A stretch of 64,000 nt of DNA, from NCBI GenBank assembly GCA_013540595.1, contig JABXKE010000002.1, positions 806,050 to 870,049 on the forward strand, in the 5' to 3' direction. Made by a program: the position numbers and the translations under genes. Below, piece after piece: positions 8,484-17,082 of this stretch. This DNA is from Pyrodictium sp. GTDB lineage: Archaea > Thermoproteota > Thermoprotei_A > Sulfolobales > Pyrodictiaceae. The notes under the pieces are model-generated. The model made no database searches, was not told where the DNA came from, and worked only from the letters and a program-made list of their open reading frames with translations. How positions within the stretch are numbered: position 1 is the first letter of the stretch; each line of letters opens with the position of its first letter.

Positions 8484-9621
8484 AAGCCCTACAGATGCAG
8501 CGCCCAAGCCTCTCCACAGCCTCCACAATGTCCCTTCTAGAAACCATGTATGGTGGGAGGAGCCGGACCGTGGTAACCCCAGCCTTCAGGGCAAGCACCC
8601 CCTCCTCTTGTAGGCAGGCAATAACCTTTGAGGGCTCCATGCGTAGCTCAACGCCGGCCATCAGCCCTATAGCCCTCACAGAGCGGACATGCTCTAGGCC
8701 GAGGAGCCTAGCTAGCTCGGCTACGAGCATCCTGCCAGCATGGGCGGCCCTGGCTGGCACGTCCTCAGCTAACAGTGTCTCGACAGCTGCTGTGACAGCA
8801 GCGAGTGCGAGAGGGTTACCAGCATAAGTAGAGCCATGCCTTCCCCGGAGCGCCTTGGCGACATCGTCCCTCATGAATACTACTGCTACTGGGAACCCAC
8901 CACCAATAGCCTTACCAGCAACAAGCACGTCAGGCTCTAGGCCGTAGGCCTCGTAGAGCCACACTCTCCCAGTCCGCCCAAACCCGGTCTGGACCTCGTC
9001 GACTATGAAGAGTGCACTCTTCTCCCGTGCAGCGTCCTGGAGTGCGCGGAGGACCTCTGGGCTTACCGGTGTTACACCACCCTCGCCCTGGACAAGCTCT
9101 ACAATAACAGCGGCTGCATCACTTGGAACAAGGCTGTACGCTTCTGAGGGGTCAGAATGCGGGTCAACGAAGACCACGTCTTCTAGTACTGGGAAGCCCT
9201 TACGGTGCCTAGGCGACCACGTTACGCTGAGAGCTCCAAGTGTCCTCCCGTGAAACGACCTTGCTAGGGCTACTAGTCTCCTCCTACCAGTAAGAGCCCA
9301 CGCAGCCTTGAGCGCTGCCTCGACAGCTTCAGAGCCACTATTAGCAAAGGCTACCGATGTGAGCCCCCTGGGTGCTACGCGTGACAGAGCGTCAAGGGCT
9401 TCGTCTTGGGCTCTACAGTGGAATGATGTGCTACACACAATGAGTTCTTCGAGTTGCTGTTTCAGCCTTGAGACTATGCGGGGGTTGTTATGGCCAAGGA
9501 ATGCTACTCCTATACCAGTATGCATGTCAACGTATCTCTTGCCGCTACTATCCCACACATACTGCATAAAGGCCTTAGAGATGCTTAGGCCGCGGTAGCC
9601 GTAGTAGCGTAGTAGCTTCAT
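8473..9621 (-). CDS. lysJ: [LysW]-aminoadipate/glutamate semialdehyde aminotransferase
   Basis: Class III PLP aminotransferase that aminates the semialdehyde still bound to LysW. Motifs: [12 protein letters not shown] (cofactor phosphate), [30 protein letters not shown] (PLP Asp), and [11 protein letters not shown] with the Schiff-base lysine. 382 aa, normal for ArgD/LysJ. Its ATG overlaps the TGA of lysX as ATGA, showing translational coupling. Together with the neighbours it can serve both lysine and arginine synthesis. Confidence 0.93.
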   Translation of the reverse strand: MKLLRYYGYRGLSISKAFMQYVWDSSGKRYVDMHTGIGVAFLGHNNPRIVSRLKQQLEELIVCSTSFHCRAQDEALDALSRVAPRGLTSVAFANSGSEAVEAALKAAWALTGRRRLVALARSFHGRTLGALSVTWSPRHRKGFPVLEDVVFVDPHSDPSEAYSLVPSDAAAVIVELVQGEGGVTPVSPEVLRALQDAAREKSALFIVDEVQTGFGRTGRVWLYEAYGLEPDVLVAGKAIGGGFPVAVVFMRDDVAKALRGRHGSTYAGNPLALAAVTAAVETLLAEDVPARAAHAGRMLVAELARLLGLEHVRSVRAIGLMAGVELRMEPSKVIACLQEEGVLALKAGVTTVRLLPPYMVSRRDIVEAVERLGRCICRAFGC

Positions 9622-10466
9622 CTCTTAGCCTCACCATAGAGGTACTCAGCTATCTCACGTGCCACATCGACCCCTGTAACCCTCATGACGTTCTTGTATT
9701 CTGGCACAGCGTTGACCTCGAGTACGAGCAGGCCCTTCTCTGGGTGCTCAACAATGTCGACGCCGCCAACCTCTACGCCTAGCGCCTTGCAGGCACGGAG
9801 AGTCAAGTCCTCCATTTCGGGGGTGACTCTGGCGGGCTCGGCTCTCCCGCCGCGAGCAGTGTTTGTTATCCAGCTCCCTGAGACACGGTATATCGCTGCT
9901 GGCACACTATCCCCGATACAAGTTGCCCTAATGTCGCGGCCCGGCTTCCTAACGTACTCCTGGACGTACTGTACACGGTACAGGGCACCCATGTACTCTC
10001 TATGCTCAACAATAGCCCTCAACTCCTCCTCGTCCCGGGCAAGCGCGAGGAGGCGCCCCCAACTACCCTGTACAGGCTTCACGACGACTGGGTAGCCTAG
10101 AAGGCTTGCAGCCTTAACAGTAGACTCTAGGCCGTAGGCTAGGAGGGTCTCTGGCACCGGCACACGATTACGCACGAGAAGTCCTGTCGATACAGCCTTG
10201 TCCCCAGAAACGAGTATAGCATGACTAGTATTTACCACCCTCAATCCCTGTGCTTCAAGAGCAGCTGTCGAGGTTACAGCACGGTAGAAGCTTATACTCC
10301 TCTGCACCGCTATGTCTGCCCCAACAAGCCCTCCTCTACTGGTGAACTCTAGCACCGCTGATGGCAGGTGTAGTAGTTCCACCCGGTCGAAGAGCCTCCT
10401 CATCCTGTCCAGCAACAGTTTCTCGTCAAGCCTAGCGACATCATATACTAGCAGTGCCGTGGGCAC
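9618..10466 (-). CDS. lysX: [LysW]-aminoadipate/glutamate ligase (ATP-grasp)
   Basis: ATP-grasp ligase of the RimK family that joins the alpha-amino group of 2-aminoadipate (LysX) or glutamate (ArgX) to the C-terminal glutamate of LysW. Seen: VVVKPVQGSWGRLL (ATP-binding lysine and glycine-rich loop), YVQEYVRKPGRDIRA, TNTARGGRAEP and the metal-binding VLEVNAVPEYKN. 282 aa, normal. GTG 10466 lies 2 bases after the lysW stop. LysX and ArgX differ by a few substrate-pocket residues that cannot be assigned here with certainty. It is the only such gene within the cluster; a second RimK-like gene at 12903-13808 belongs to another subgroup. Confidence 0.9.
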   Translation of the reverse strand: MPTALLVYDVARLDEKLLLDRMRRLFDRVELLHLPSAVLEFTSRGGLVGADIAVQRSISFYRAVTSTAALEAQGLRVVNTSHAILVSGDKAVSTGLLVRNRVPVPETLLAYGLESTVKAASLLGYPVVVKPVQGSWGRLLALARDEEELRAIVEHREYMGALYRVQYVQEYVRKPGRDIRATCIGDSVPAAIYRVSGSWITNTARGGRAEPARVTPEMEDLTLRACKALGVEVGGVDIVEHPEKGLLVLEVNAVPEYKNVMRVTGVDVAREIAEYLYGEAKR

Positions 10467-10468
10467 AC

Positions 10469-10639
10469 TTACTCGCCCCAGTCCTCTTCCAAGCCCTCAA
10501 AAACCCTTAACGAGAGCCCGTTACCTGTCTCGTAGAGCTCGAGGGTGGCACCGCACTCGTGCTCGTAGAGCTCGCCTGGCAGCGCGTCATCCGGCACCTC
10601 TACTGGCAAGCCGCAAACAGGGCAGCGCAACTGTGGCAT
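10469..10639 (-). CDS. lysW: LysW amino-group carrier protein
   Basis: A 56-aa acidic carrier protein that holds the biosynthetic intermediate on its C-terminal glutamate. The C-terminus is EEDWGE, the hallmark of the family, and the N-terminus has a zinc site C6-P-V-C9 with H27 and C29 as likely further ligands. The start is ATG 10639 with GGTGAGG about 5 bases upstream; the stop is TAA at 10469-10471. First gene of the minus-strand operon and divergent from lysY. Easily missed because of its size. Confidence 0.93.
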   Translation of the reverse strand: MPQLRCPVCGLPVEVPDDALPGELYEHECGATLELYETGNGLSLRVFEGLEEDWGE

Positions 10640-10766
10640 GGAGCCTCACCAGGTGTGGATGACGGGCTAGTGCTGGCTCGTTAAGCCTTGCCTAGATGAA
10701 GAGTGCAGGGCCCCGAGCCTTGCCCTTCTTCAGTGGTGCGGGGCCCGCACTGGGCACCATGGAAAA

Positions 10767-10776
10767 CCCTTTATCA
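10767..10776 (+). promoter_or_regulatory. TATA box of lysYZ
   Basis: CCCTTTATCA, about 32 bases before the TTG at 10808. Because it lies inside the longest open frame (from 10703), it argues that translation begins at 10808 or 10817, not at the first possible start. Confidence 0.45.
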
Positions 10777-10807
10777 CATGTACCCTAGGAGCCTAGGCTC
10801 CGAGGAC

Positions 10808-11872
10808 TTGGCTGCTTTGAGGGCTCAGCGTGTAGCAGTACTCGGGGCGTCGGGTTATACTGGTGGTGAACTACTACGGATACTAGCAGTGCACCCCGAG
10901 GTAGAGGTTGTCTATGCTTCTAGCCGGGAGTATGCCGGGCTCCCGGTCTACTATGCGCACCCCCACCTTAGGGGCTTCTACAGGCTGAGGCTTAGCAGGC
11001 TCACACTGGACTCTGTTCTGAGGAGCGAGCCAGACACAGTGTTCAGCGCGTTGCCCCATGGCGTAGGGCTCGAGTTCACAGCCAGGCTCTACGAGGCAGG
11101 GATAAGAGTAGTAGACTTAAGCGCTGACTACAGGCTGAAGACGCCGGAGAGCTACAAGCAGTGGTACGGCTTTGAGCACCCCTACCCAGACCTGCTAGCC
11201 AAGGCTGTCTATGGGCTGCCAGAGCTTCACCGCGAAGAACTCCGCGGCGCTAGGCTCATAGCTGTACCAGGCTGCAACGCTACAGCTGTAATACTGTCTG
11301 TAGCGCCACTAGTAGCTAAGAGGCTTATAGGTAGCACGCCCATAATCGCCGACGTGAAGGCTTCTAGTAGCGAGGCAGGCTCAAAGCCAAGCCGCTGGAG
11401 CCACCACCCAGAACGCGAGGGCGACATAAGGCCCTACAGCGCCTCCGGGCACCGCCACGCTGCTGAGGCTGAGCAGGAGCTGGCAAGGCTGGCTGGGGGA
11501 GAGGTGCGTGTAAGCCTTGTCCCCCACGCTGTCCCCGCGGTTCGCGGCGTACTAGCCTCGGCGCACACATTCCTAGCTAGTGGAGTAGAAGAAGCTGATG
11601 TAGCGCGTGCATACGCAGAATTCTACCGCGGAGAACCACTAGTGAGGGTAGTCCACGGGAAGCCTGTCCCCTGGCCTTCTACCCGCAACGTGTTGGGGAG
11701 CAACATAGCCGAGGTGGGCTACGCTGTCGAGGCTAGGCTCGGCAGGGCAACGGGGTTCGCTGCAATAGACAACCTTGCACGCGGGGCTGCGGGACAAGCA
11801 GTACAAGCCTTCAACATCTCCGCTGGCTTCCCCGAGACTACTGGCCTCCTACTGCCGCCCCTACACCCCTAG
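10808..11872 (+). CDS. lysY: [LysW]-aminoadipate/glutamate 6-phosphate reductase
   Basis: NADPH-dependent reductase of the ArgC/AGPR type. Seen: the Rossmann loop VAVLGASGYTGGEL right at the start, FSALPHG, DLSADYRL, the catalytic cysteine in AVPGCNAT, and ASSSEAGSKPS. About 354 aa, normal for LysY/ArgC. The frame is open from 10703, but the extra 35 residues are not family-like and contain a promoter; TTG 10808 or TTG 10817 is the likely start. It is followed 3 bases later by lysZ. Confidence 0.92.
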   Translation: MAALRAQRVAVLGASGYTGGELLRILAVHPEVEVVYASSREYAGLPVYYAHPHLRGFYRLRLSRLTLDSVLRSEPDTVFSALPHGVGLEFTARLYEAGIRVVDLSADYRLKTPESYKQWYGFEHPYPDLLAKAVYGLPELHREELRGARLIAVPGCNATAVILSVAPLVAKRLIGSTPIIADVKASSSEAGSKPSRWSHHPEREGDIRPYSASGHRHAAEAEQELARLAGGEVRVSLVPHAVPAVRGVLASAHTFLASGVEEADVARAYAEFYRGEPLVRVVHGKPVPWPSTRNVLGSNIAEVGYAVEARLGRATGFAAIDNLARGAAGQAVQAFNISAGFPETTGLLLPPLHP

Positions 11873-11875
11873 ACG

Positions 11876-12691
11876 ATGAGGGGTGCAGAGGCAATGATAG
11901 TAGTCAAGGTGGGCGGGAGAGTACTAGCAAACATACGTGAGGTCATAGCTGACCTGGCAAGCATAGTGGGCAACGGCTCTAGAGCCATACTAGTCCACGG
12001 CGGGGGCGACGTGGTGACAGAGGTCTCTAGGAGGATGGGCATTGAACCTAGATTCGTAGTGTCCCCCTCGGGTATAAGGAGCAGGTATACTACGAGAGAA
12101 GAACTAGAGGTATACACGATGGTTATGGCTGGGAGGATAAACAAGGAAATAGTAGCAGCAGCGTATAGGGAGGGAGTACAAGCAATAGGGGTCAGCGGCG
12201 CTGACTGCAGCCTACTAAGGGCGGCTAGGAAGAAGAGGATAGTAGTAGTCAACGAGAAGGGCCGGAGGCAAGTCATACCAGGAGGCTACACGGGCAGGAT
12301 AGTAGGCGTGAACAAGGACTGCTTACAGAGGCTACTAGAGGCAACAAGCCTCCTAGTAGTAGCACCACTAGCACTAGGCGAGGGCGGCGAGCTACTAAAC
12401 GTAGACGCAGACCAGGCCACGCAATGGATAGCAGGGGCCATCAAGCCAGAAGCAGTAGTATTCCTAACAGACAAGGAAGGAGTAATAGTCGAGAACCAAG
12501 TAGCTGAGAAGCTCACAGTACGCGAGGCAGAAGAGCTCCTGCCAAGAATAGGGCACGGCATGAACCGGAAACTCCTAGCAGCAATAGAAGCAGTAAGAAG
12601 GGGCGCATACAGGGCAATAATAACAAGCGGCCTAGCACCAAGACCAGTAACAAGAGCACTAAACAACAAGGGAACAATAATAGAACCCTAA
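11876..12691 (+). CDS. lysZ: [LysW]-aminoadipate/glutamate kinase
   Basis: Amino-acid-kinase family enzyme (ArgB-like) phosphorylating the side-chain carboxylate of LysW-bound aminoadipate or glutamate. Seen: VVKVGGRVL, LVHGGGDVV, SGADCSLL, NVDADQATQWIA, FLTDKEGV, and the late GHGMNRKL. 271 aa from ATG 11876; ATG 11894 (MIVVKVGG) has better-spaced GAGGGGTG upstream and may be the true start. Second gene of the lysYZ unit. The last 200 bases are strikingly rich in A-ending codons. Confidence 0.92.
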   Translation: MRGAEAMIVVKVGGRVLANIREVIADLASIVGNGSRAILVHGGGDVVTEVSRRMGIEPRFVVSPSGIRSRYTTREELEVYTMVMAGRINKEIVAAAYREGVQAIGVSGADCSLLRAARKKRIVVVNEKGRRQVIPGGYTGRIVGVNKDCLQRLLEATSLLVVAPLALGEGGELLNVDADQATQWIAGAIKPEAVVFLTDKEGVIVENQVAEKLTVREAEELLPRIGHGMNRKLLAAIEAVRRGAYRAIITSGLAPRPVTRALNNKGTIIEP

Positions 12692-12766
12692 CAAGCCAAC
12701 ACTAAAATAACCCCACACACCTACACTATGTAAACAACAAGGAGAAACGCTGGGCGACAAAGAGGC

Positions 12767-12845
12767 GCGGCGGTCGTCTAGCCTGGACTAGGACGCCGGC
12801 CTCCCAAGCCGGTGATCCCGGGTTCAAATCCCGGCCGCCGCACCA
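12767..12845 (+). tRNA. tRNA-Gly(CCC)
   Basis: Full cloverleaf: acceptor GCGGCGG (12767-12773) pairs with CCGCCGC (12835-12841); the anticodon stem CCGGC/GCCGG encloses the loop CTCCCAA with anticodon CCC at 12803-12805; the T loop is TTCAAAT. Discriminator A is followed by an encoded CCA (12843-12845). No intron. Pyrimidine-rich DNA just downstream (12846-12875) may end transcription. Confidence 0.95.
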
Positions 12846-12902
12846 CTCCTTCATTCGATTTCTCCTCCCGTTTCCATCTTCTTCCTGCTCTGAGACTTAC
12901 TG

Positions 12903-13808
12903 TCAACTACATGTGCCACCACTAAGTAGCCTTACAACTTCTCTTATTATGTGCTTTGCAGGATCAATATTTGTTGCCTGCTGAAGCCCACGCCATAATG
13001 GTGAGGCATTAACTTCCACTACATAGTAGTCTCCATTCTTAGTCTCTATTATGTCAACACCAGAGTAGTATAACCCAAGGCATTTTGTCGCACGTATGGC
13101 TATTTCTTCAATTTCGTATGTTAACTTCATGGGTTCAGCCCTTGCTCCTTGTGCGATATTGGTCTTCCATTGTTGATCAGAAGCATACCTATACATGGCT
13201 GCTATGGCTTTTTCACCGGCAACAAATACTCTTATGTCCCTATTATCTTTCTTCTCAAGGTACTCTTGTATGTACAAGGGCTCATTGAGTTCAGATAGTA
13301 GGTTAACAATATAGTAAGCAGTGTCCTCATCTTCGACCTTAAAGGAGCCCAGTCCTAGGCTTCCCGTAAGCGGCTTTATTACTGCTCTACCGTACTCTCT
13401 TACAGTTCTTAGCGCATGTGTTATGTTTTCTGTAACAGTTGTCCTGGGTACTTTTATACCGCATTTCTCTAATGCAAGTAAGCTCCTAAGCTTATTTCTT
13501 GCTGTGATAAGTGAGTGTGCAGGGTTAACAACAAGTATTCCATCATTCTCGAGTTCGCTAAGTACTGTAAACCTGTAGAGTAGCTGGTTAGGGTTTATCC
13601 CTCGCCCAATTCCTCTAACTATGACTGCATTATAGGGAAAGCACTTCCCTCGATACAATACATGGCATGGTTCTTTGCCTATTCTTACCGATAGGTAGTC
13701 CCAGACGATGTATGATGCATCAATACCCATCTCTAATGCTGCATTTATGAGTCTTAAGCTGCTCCAGGGAGGTCTAGGTGCATGATGAAGTACTGCGATC
13801 TTTATCAT
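12903..13808 (-). CDS. RimK/MptN-like ATP-grasp glutamate ligase
   Basis: ATP-grasp ligase, 301 aa, of the group that adds glutamate to a small molecule or protein tail (RimK, MptN, LysX). Seen: RNKLRSLLALEKCGIKVPRT, VIKPLTGSLGLGS (ATP loop), YIQEYLEKKDNRDIRVF, the stretch KTNIAQGARAEP, and VVEVNASPLWRGLQQ at the metal site. The last motif is nearer to tetrahydromethanopterin:glutamate ligases than to LysX, but the acceptor is unknown. ATG 13808. A gap of 29 bases separates it from the upstream gene on the same strand, so cotranscription is possible. Confidence 0.75.
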   Translation of the reverse strand: MIKIAVLHHAPRPPWSSLRLINAALEMGIDASYIVWDYLSVRIGKEPCHVLYRGKCFPYNAVIVRGIGRGINPNQLLYRFTVLSELENDGILVVNPAHSLITARNKLRSLLALEKCGIKVPRTTVTENITHALRTVREYGRAVIKPLTGSLGLGSFKVEDEDTAYYIVNLLSELNEPLYIQEYLEKKDNRDIRVFVAGEKAIAAMYRYASDQQWKTNIAQGARAEPMKLTYEIEEIAIRATKCLGLYYSGVDIIETKNGDYYVVEVNASPLWRGLQQATNIDPAKHIIREVVRLLSGGTCS

Positions 13809-13837
13809 GTCATTATTCCTCCTGTAGTGGAGTATTT

Positions 13838-14797
13838 TTATTGTAATGATTCAGCAATAAGACATCCATATAGTGATGCGGTTAGTGGATCTGTATGTAT
13901 GGTCAAGATTAAAGGTTCATTAGTACCAACTGCGAACTTGCTCTTAAACATAACCTCCTTGACAATGTCCTGCTCAGCGTCGGTAGTCAGTACTATTGAT
14001 AAGTCATGTTGTTTTACGCGGCCTAGTCTTGACATGAAGGTACTCACAGGATATGTGTATGCGTATGTTTTATATCTTTGTTCTATTATGTAAGACCAGT
14101 AAAGTGCAGCAGATTGCATCGTAGCAGAGTAGTATACTCCTACATTACTCGCTCTCTTTAAACTATCTTTTATCAGTGAAATTTCATTATCGTATCTTTC
14201 GAGTAATGATTCATATATTGTGCTTACCTTCGAGAATTCTTCCTTCACTCTATCTTGTCTCAGCTTTATACCAGTATTAAATCCATCTAGGATTCTTGTT
14301 ACGAGTTTTGCTGAAAACACTATAAATAAAAGAGGAAGTTTTTCTGATGTTAAGGTGATTAGTTCGTGTAATCTTTCGTCACGATACAGAGTTATGGGCT
14401 CTGGTACTGGTGGCGACACTATCAATGATTTAATGTTGAGCGCTCTTGTTGTTGCCAGGGTCCGCCCTATGAAATTCTCTGTACCAGGCTCAGAATAATA
14501 CACCAATAATGTGTCTTCCTCGCCTCTAGTATATGCAAAAAGCTGGTATAAGAATGACTCTATGGGAGCTACCTCTATGTGCGCTGTTTGTATTAATTGT
14601 TTTATAGGCCAGTAAGTTATGTACGAGGATGCAGGCGCATACCATGACCCGCTATAGGCTATGTAAATACGTGTTTGTGGATTCATGCTATTTAATAGCT
14701 CTATTTTCTCAATTGTCCTCTCAGCTTTTTCTTCGAGTTCTCTAAGTTCTTTATTTGTTATAGGAGTGCTGTTGCGAGGGAGCGGCAGCAACTGCAC
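13838..14797 (-). CDS. SIS-like sugar-phosphate-binding protein (tentative)
   Basis: 319 aa, no confident family. The middle and C-terminal parts read like two Rossmann-type alpha/beta halves with segments such as [46 protein letters not shown] and [11 protein letters not shown]. This resembles sugar isomerase (SIS) domains of the GlmS-like class, although the classic serine-rich phosphate loops are degenerate. GTG 14797 lies inside mtnP (40-base overlap); a later start at ATG 14686 would remove the overlap. Adjacent to mtnP on the same strand. An unrelated function is quite possible. Confidence 0.4.
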   Translation of the reverse strand: MQLLPLPRNSTPITNKELRELEEKAERTIEKIELLNSMNPQTRIYIAYSGSWYAPASSYITYWPIKQLIQTAHIEVAPIESFLYQLFAYTRGEEDTLLVYYSEPGTENFIGRTLATTRALNIKSLIVSPPVPEPITLYRDERLHELITLTSEKLPLLFIVFSAKLVTRILDGFNTGIKLRQDRVKEEFSKVSTIYESLLERYDNEISLIKDSLKRASNVGVYYSATMQSAALYWSYIIEQRYKTYAYTYPVSTFMSRLGRVKQHDLSIVLTTDAEQDIVKEVMFKSKFAVGTNEPLILTIHTDPLTASLYGCLIAESLQ

Positions 14798-15600
14798 TTC
14801 CCTTGACTAGGTTCTAGCGGTAGCCTCCGTATAACTTCATATATTATTCGTTTCGCCTTCTCCGTGTTTTCAGCCATTACGCGAGCCACTTCTTCAGCTG
14901 TTACTGGTCGTTCAGCCCATACATCATAGTCTGTCACCATTGCAAGTGTTGCATAGCATATCTGTGCTTCGCAAGCGAGGTTTACTTCTGGCACTAGTGT
15001 CATTCCAATAATATCAGCCTTGAATACGTCTCTCCAGAGTCTGCTTTCTGCCTTCGTTGAAAATCGTGGTCCTTCTATGCATACGTAAGTTCCTCTGTCA
15101 TGAATGGTATAGCCTAGCTCTTTTCCTATCTTAATAAGGTATTCGCGTAGTTCTTCGCAGAAGGGGTCAGCCATGCTTACATGTGCAACTACTCCTTCAT
15201 CGAAGAATGTGTATTCGCGCTTCTTTGTCATGTCTATGAACTGGTCTGGTACAACAAGGTCTCCAGGCTTGTAGTCTTCTCTCAAAGACCCAACTGCAGA
15301 TACTGCAATAATCCATTTTACGCCTAAGCTCTTTAGGGCCCAAATGTTTGCCCTGTAGTTAATCTTGTGTGGTGGTATTCTATGTCCGCGCCCGTGTCTT
15401 GGGAGGAAGGCTACCTTTCTTCCCTCTATTTCTCCCACTATAATGTTGTCGCTGGGTTGTCCATAAGGGGTGTAGACTTTGAGTTCAATAGGTTTTTCTA
15501 TTATGCCAGGGTCATATAGTCCGCTACCACCTATTATGGCTATTTCTGCTTTAGCTTTAACAGAAGGTGGAAATGTTGTAGAATCATAGTGTGCAGACAT
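14758..15600 (-). CDS. mtnP: S-methyl-5'-thioadenosine phosphorylase
   Basis: Phosphorolysis of methylthioadenosine to adenine and methylthioribose-1-phosphate. Seen: [10 protein letters not shown] (phosphate site), [47 protein letters not shown], and VTDYDVWAE. The C-terminus carries KCSCC, matching the Cys-x-Cys disulfide cluster known from hyperthermophile MTAP II enzymes. The frame starts at GTG 15633, but ATG 15600 gives the usual N-terminus, about 280 aa. It overlaps the next gene (13838-14797) at its 3' end. Confidence 0.93.
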   Translation of the reverse strand: MSAHYDSTTFPPSVKAKAEIAIIGGSGLYDPGIIEKPIELKVYTPYGQPSDNIIVGEIEGRKVAFLPRHGRGHRIPPHKINYRANIWALKSLGVKWIIAVSAVGSLREDYKPGDLVVPDQFIDMTKKREYTFFDEGVVAHVSMADPFCEELREYLIKIGKELGYTIHDRGTYVCIEGPRFSTKAESRLWRDVFKADIIGMTLVPEVNLACEAQICYATLAMVTDYDVWAERPVTAEEVARVMAENTEKAKRIIYEVIRRLPLEPSQGKCSCCRSLATALL

Positions 15601-15663
15601 GGTGGTATCGCCGAGTAGGAATAGTAGGTTCACTAAATATATGTGTAGACACTGTGGGGAAGC

Positions 15664-16593
15664 TCAAAGTAGTATTTTGTGGCCCTTCTTTCTAGCGATG
15701 ACTACACCAACATCTTCATAGTATTTTGTAGAAGTAAAGCCTACCCGTCTTAGCCTCTCAATTACTCCTCGTACTATTGGGCCGTATCCTCTGCCTCTGC
15801 TCCTTAATGGTTTGCCAACGTAATGAAGTAGGATACCTCCTGGTCTAAGTACCCTATAGAGTTCTGTGTAGAAGTCTTCTGAGTATAACTCACCAGCTAT
15901 GCTAAATCGTGGAGGATCATGTATTATTCTGTGGAATACGTTATCTTTTAATAATTTAATAGCGTCTACTGCATCATTATTTATTATGTGTATCATGTTG
16001 TCTTCCAATTGTCTACTATATGGGTTATGTGAAGCCAGAATAAGAACATGCCTGCTCACCTCTATAGTATAAACACGCGCCCCACGTCGTCTCGCTGCAA
16101 TAGCAGTATACCCTAGCCCTGTACACACATCGAGAACTAGGTGACCTTTCTTGACGGATAGCAGCGAGACCTTCCTCTCGGCATCTTCTATGGGTGTAAG
16201 CCTTATAGTTTGATGCATGAGAATGCCGTCTATCATTAGTGTAATATACTTTGTTACTGCAGGCTTGTATAGCCTCATGAAGCCATGCTCTGTGTATAAA
16301 GCCAAGGGTTTCAGAGGTTCTTCAGGATTATCACAGTATACTTTGTACAGATATGTATCATCTATTCTTTTTAAGTTTATAGTGTTTAAGTTTATTTTTA
16401 TATTGCAACGTCCATCAGAAAACTTGATGTGTAAGTATTTGTTTTCTTCGCCTTCTAGAGTTGCATCAGTTATACTCCTAGATTTGCCATACTTTATTGC
16501 TCTGAGAATAGCTTCACCATCAATAACGTAAGGGTAATATTTGAAGTAGTATATTTCAATATTCTCTACGTCATTCACAGTTAACTGTCCCAT
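15664..16593 (-). CDS. Predicted archaeal SAM-dependent methyltransferase (COG2521-like)
   Basis: 309 aa. The N-terminal ~120 residues form an archaeal-specific domain ending in LMIDGILMHQT. A class I methyltransferase domain follows: LVLDVCTGLGYTAIAA is the SAM-binding loop, YTIEVSR the acidic loop-2, and IIHDPPRFS takes the place of the usual catalytic [ND]PP[FY] motif. The order and these motifs match the archaeal group COG2521, whose target is unknown. ATG 16593. Upstream gene of mtnP by 63 bases, same strand. Confidence 0.75.
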   Translation of the reverse strand: MGQLTVNDVENIEIYYFKYYPYVIDGEAILRAIKYGKSRSITDATLEGEENKYLHIKFSDGRCNIKINLNTINLKRIDDTYLYKVYCDNPEEPLKPLALYTEHGFMRLYKPAVTKYITLMIDGILMHQTIRLTPIEDAERKVSLLSVKKGHLVLDVCTGLGYTAIAARRRGARVYTIEVSRHVLILASHNPYSRQLEDNMIHIINNDAVDAIKLLKDNVFHRIIHDPPRFSIAGELYSEDFYTELYRVLRPGGILLHYVGKPLRSRGRGYGPIVRGVIERLRRVGFTSTKYYEDVGVVIARKKGHKILL

Positions 16594-16653
16594 AGAGATT
16601 AGTACACTGCTGGAATTCCTAAGTAAGTATTATGTATGCTGTACGTACAAAGA

Positions 16654-16663
16654 ACATATACTT
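16654..16663 (+). promoter_or_regulatory. TATA box of box C/D sRNA
   Basis: ACATATACTT, centred about 42 bases before box C at 16701 on the same strand. It would start transcription near 16685-16695. Confidence 0.4.
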
Positions 16664-16691
16664 GAATAAGAGTGTGTGATGACTAAGTTAG

Positions 16692-17012
16692 TTAGTGAAA
16701 GTGATGACCACGACTCTCTCTGATGAAGTGATGAAGGAGGTTTCGCCTGACTATACTTTGATACTTCAAGAGAACAGCTATGATATGCTTACAAGTAATC
16801 CCTTTAAATATGTAATATGGACAAGTACATGAAGCTTTGGTGTCTCTTATATTGATCGTAACTATGTAAATACGGTCATTTGTACCACGCACAACTCCAC
16901 GTATGACTCCTGGCTCTAACACGTCTATGTATATGACTCTGTGTTGATTTAATATCTTTGCAGCTCTTTCTAAGATAGTATAAGGTTTATACTTGGCAAC
17001 TTTTTCACTCAC
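16692..17012 (-). CDS. SWIM zinc-finger protein
   Basis: About 106 aa from GTG 17012. A SWIM zinc finger C62-x-C64-x9-C74-x-H76 is preceded by a beta-rich segment, the normal order in this domain. Small SWIM proteins in archaea have been linked to DNA recombination (partners of RadA paralogues), but a role here is inference. The frame runs upstream to 17114, which would overlap the divergent prenyltransferase; that part has no family-like sequence. The last ~20 codons lie opposite the box C/D sRNA, so the tail RESRGHHFH is encoded by the complement of the sRNA. Confidence 0.65.
   Translation of the reverse strand: MSEKVAKYKPYTILERAAKILNQHRVIYIDVLEPGVIRGVVRGTNDRIYIVTINIRDTKASCTCPYYIFKGITCKHIIAVLLKYQSIVRRNLLHHFIRESRGHHFH
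16701..16750 (+). ncRNA. Box C/D 2'-O-methylation guide sRNA
   Basis: All four boxes are perfect and correctly spaced: box C GTGATGA (16701-16707), 12-base guide (16708-16719), D' CTGA (16720-16723), 4-base spacer, C' GTGATGA (16728-16734), 12-base guide (16735-16746), D CTGA (16747-16750). This is the canonical archaeal C/D sRNA layout bound by L7Ae, Nop5 and fibrillarin. The D guide (aggaggtttcgc) is complementary to GCGAAACCUCCU, which resembles the conserved GGCGCGAAACC region of archaeal 16S rRNA; the base opposite the fifth guide position is A. The D' guide would target AGAGAGUCGUGG, at A. The true ends probably extend a few bases on each side. It lies antisense to the 3' end of the SWIM gene. 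Confidence 0.88.
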
Positions 17013-17082
17013 TTGGGCCCCAAGATGTACGCTTGCTGCTAGGAAGAGCGAAAATGTGGGGTGGCCGAATCTATTGGGGTTC

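Noticed and set aside
9618-10466. Assigning LysX strictly to lysine or to arginine synthesis
   Set aside because: The specificity residues cannot be judged safely from memory; left as dual.
13838-14797. Firm SIS-isomerase annotation
   Set aside because: The phosphate-binding serine loops are too degenerate; given only as tentative.
16676-16682. Another GTGATGA box just before the first sRNA
   Set aside because: No CTGA follows at guide distance, so it does not make a second sRNA; it may be chance or remnant.
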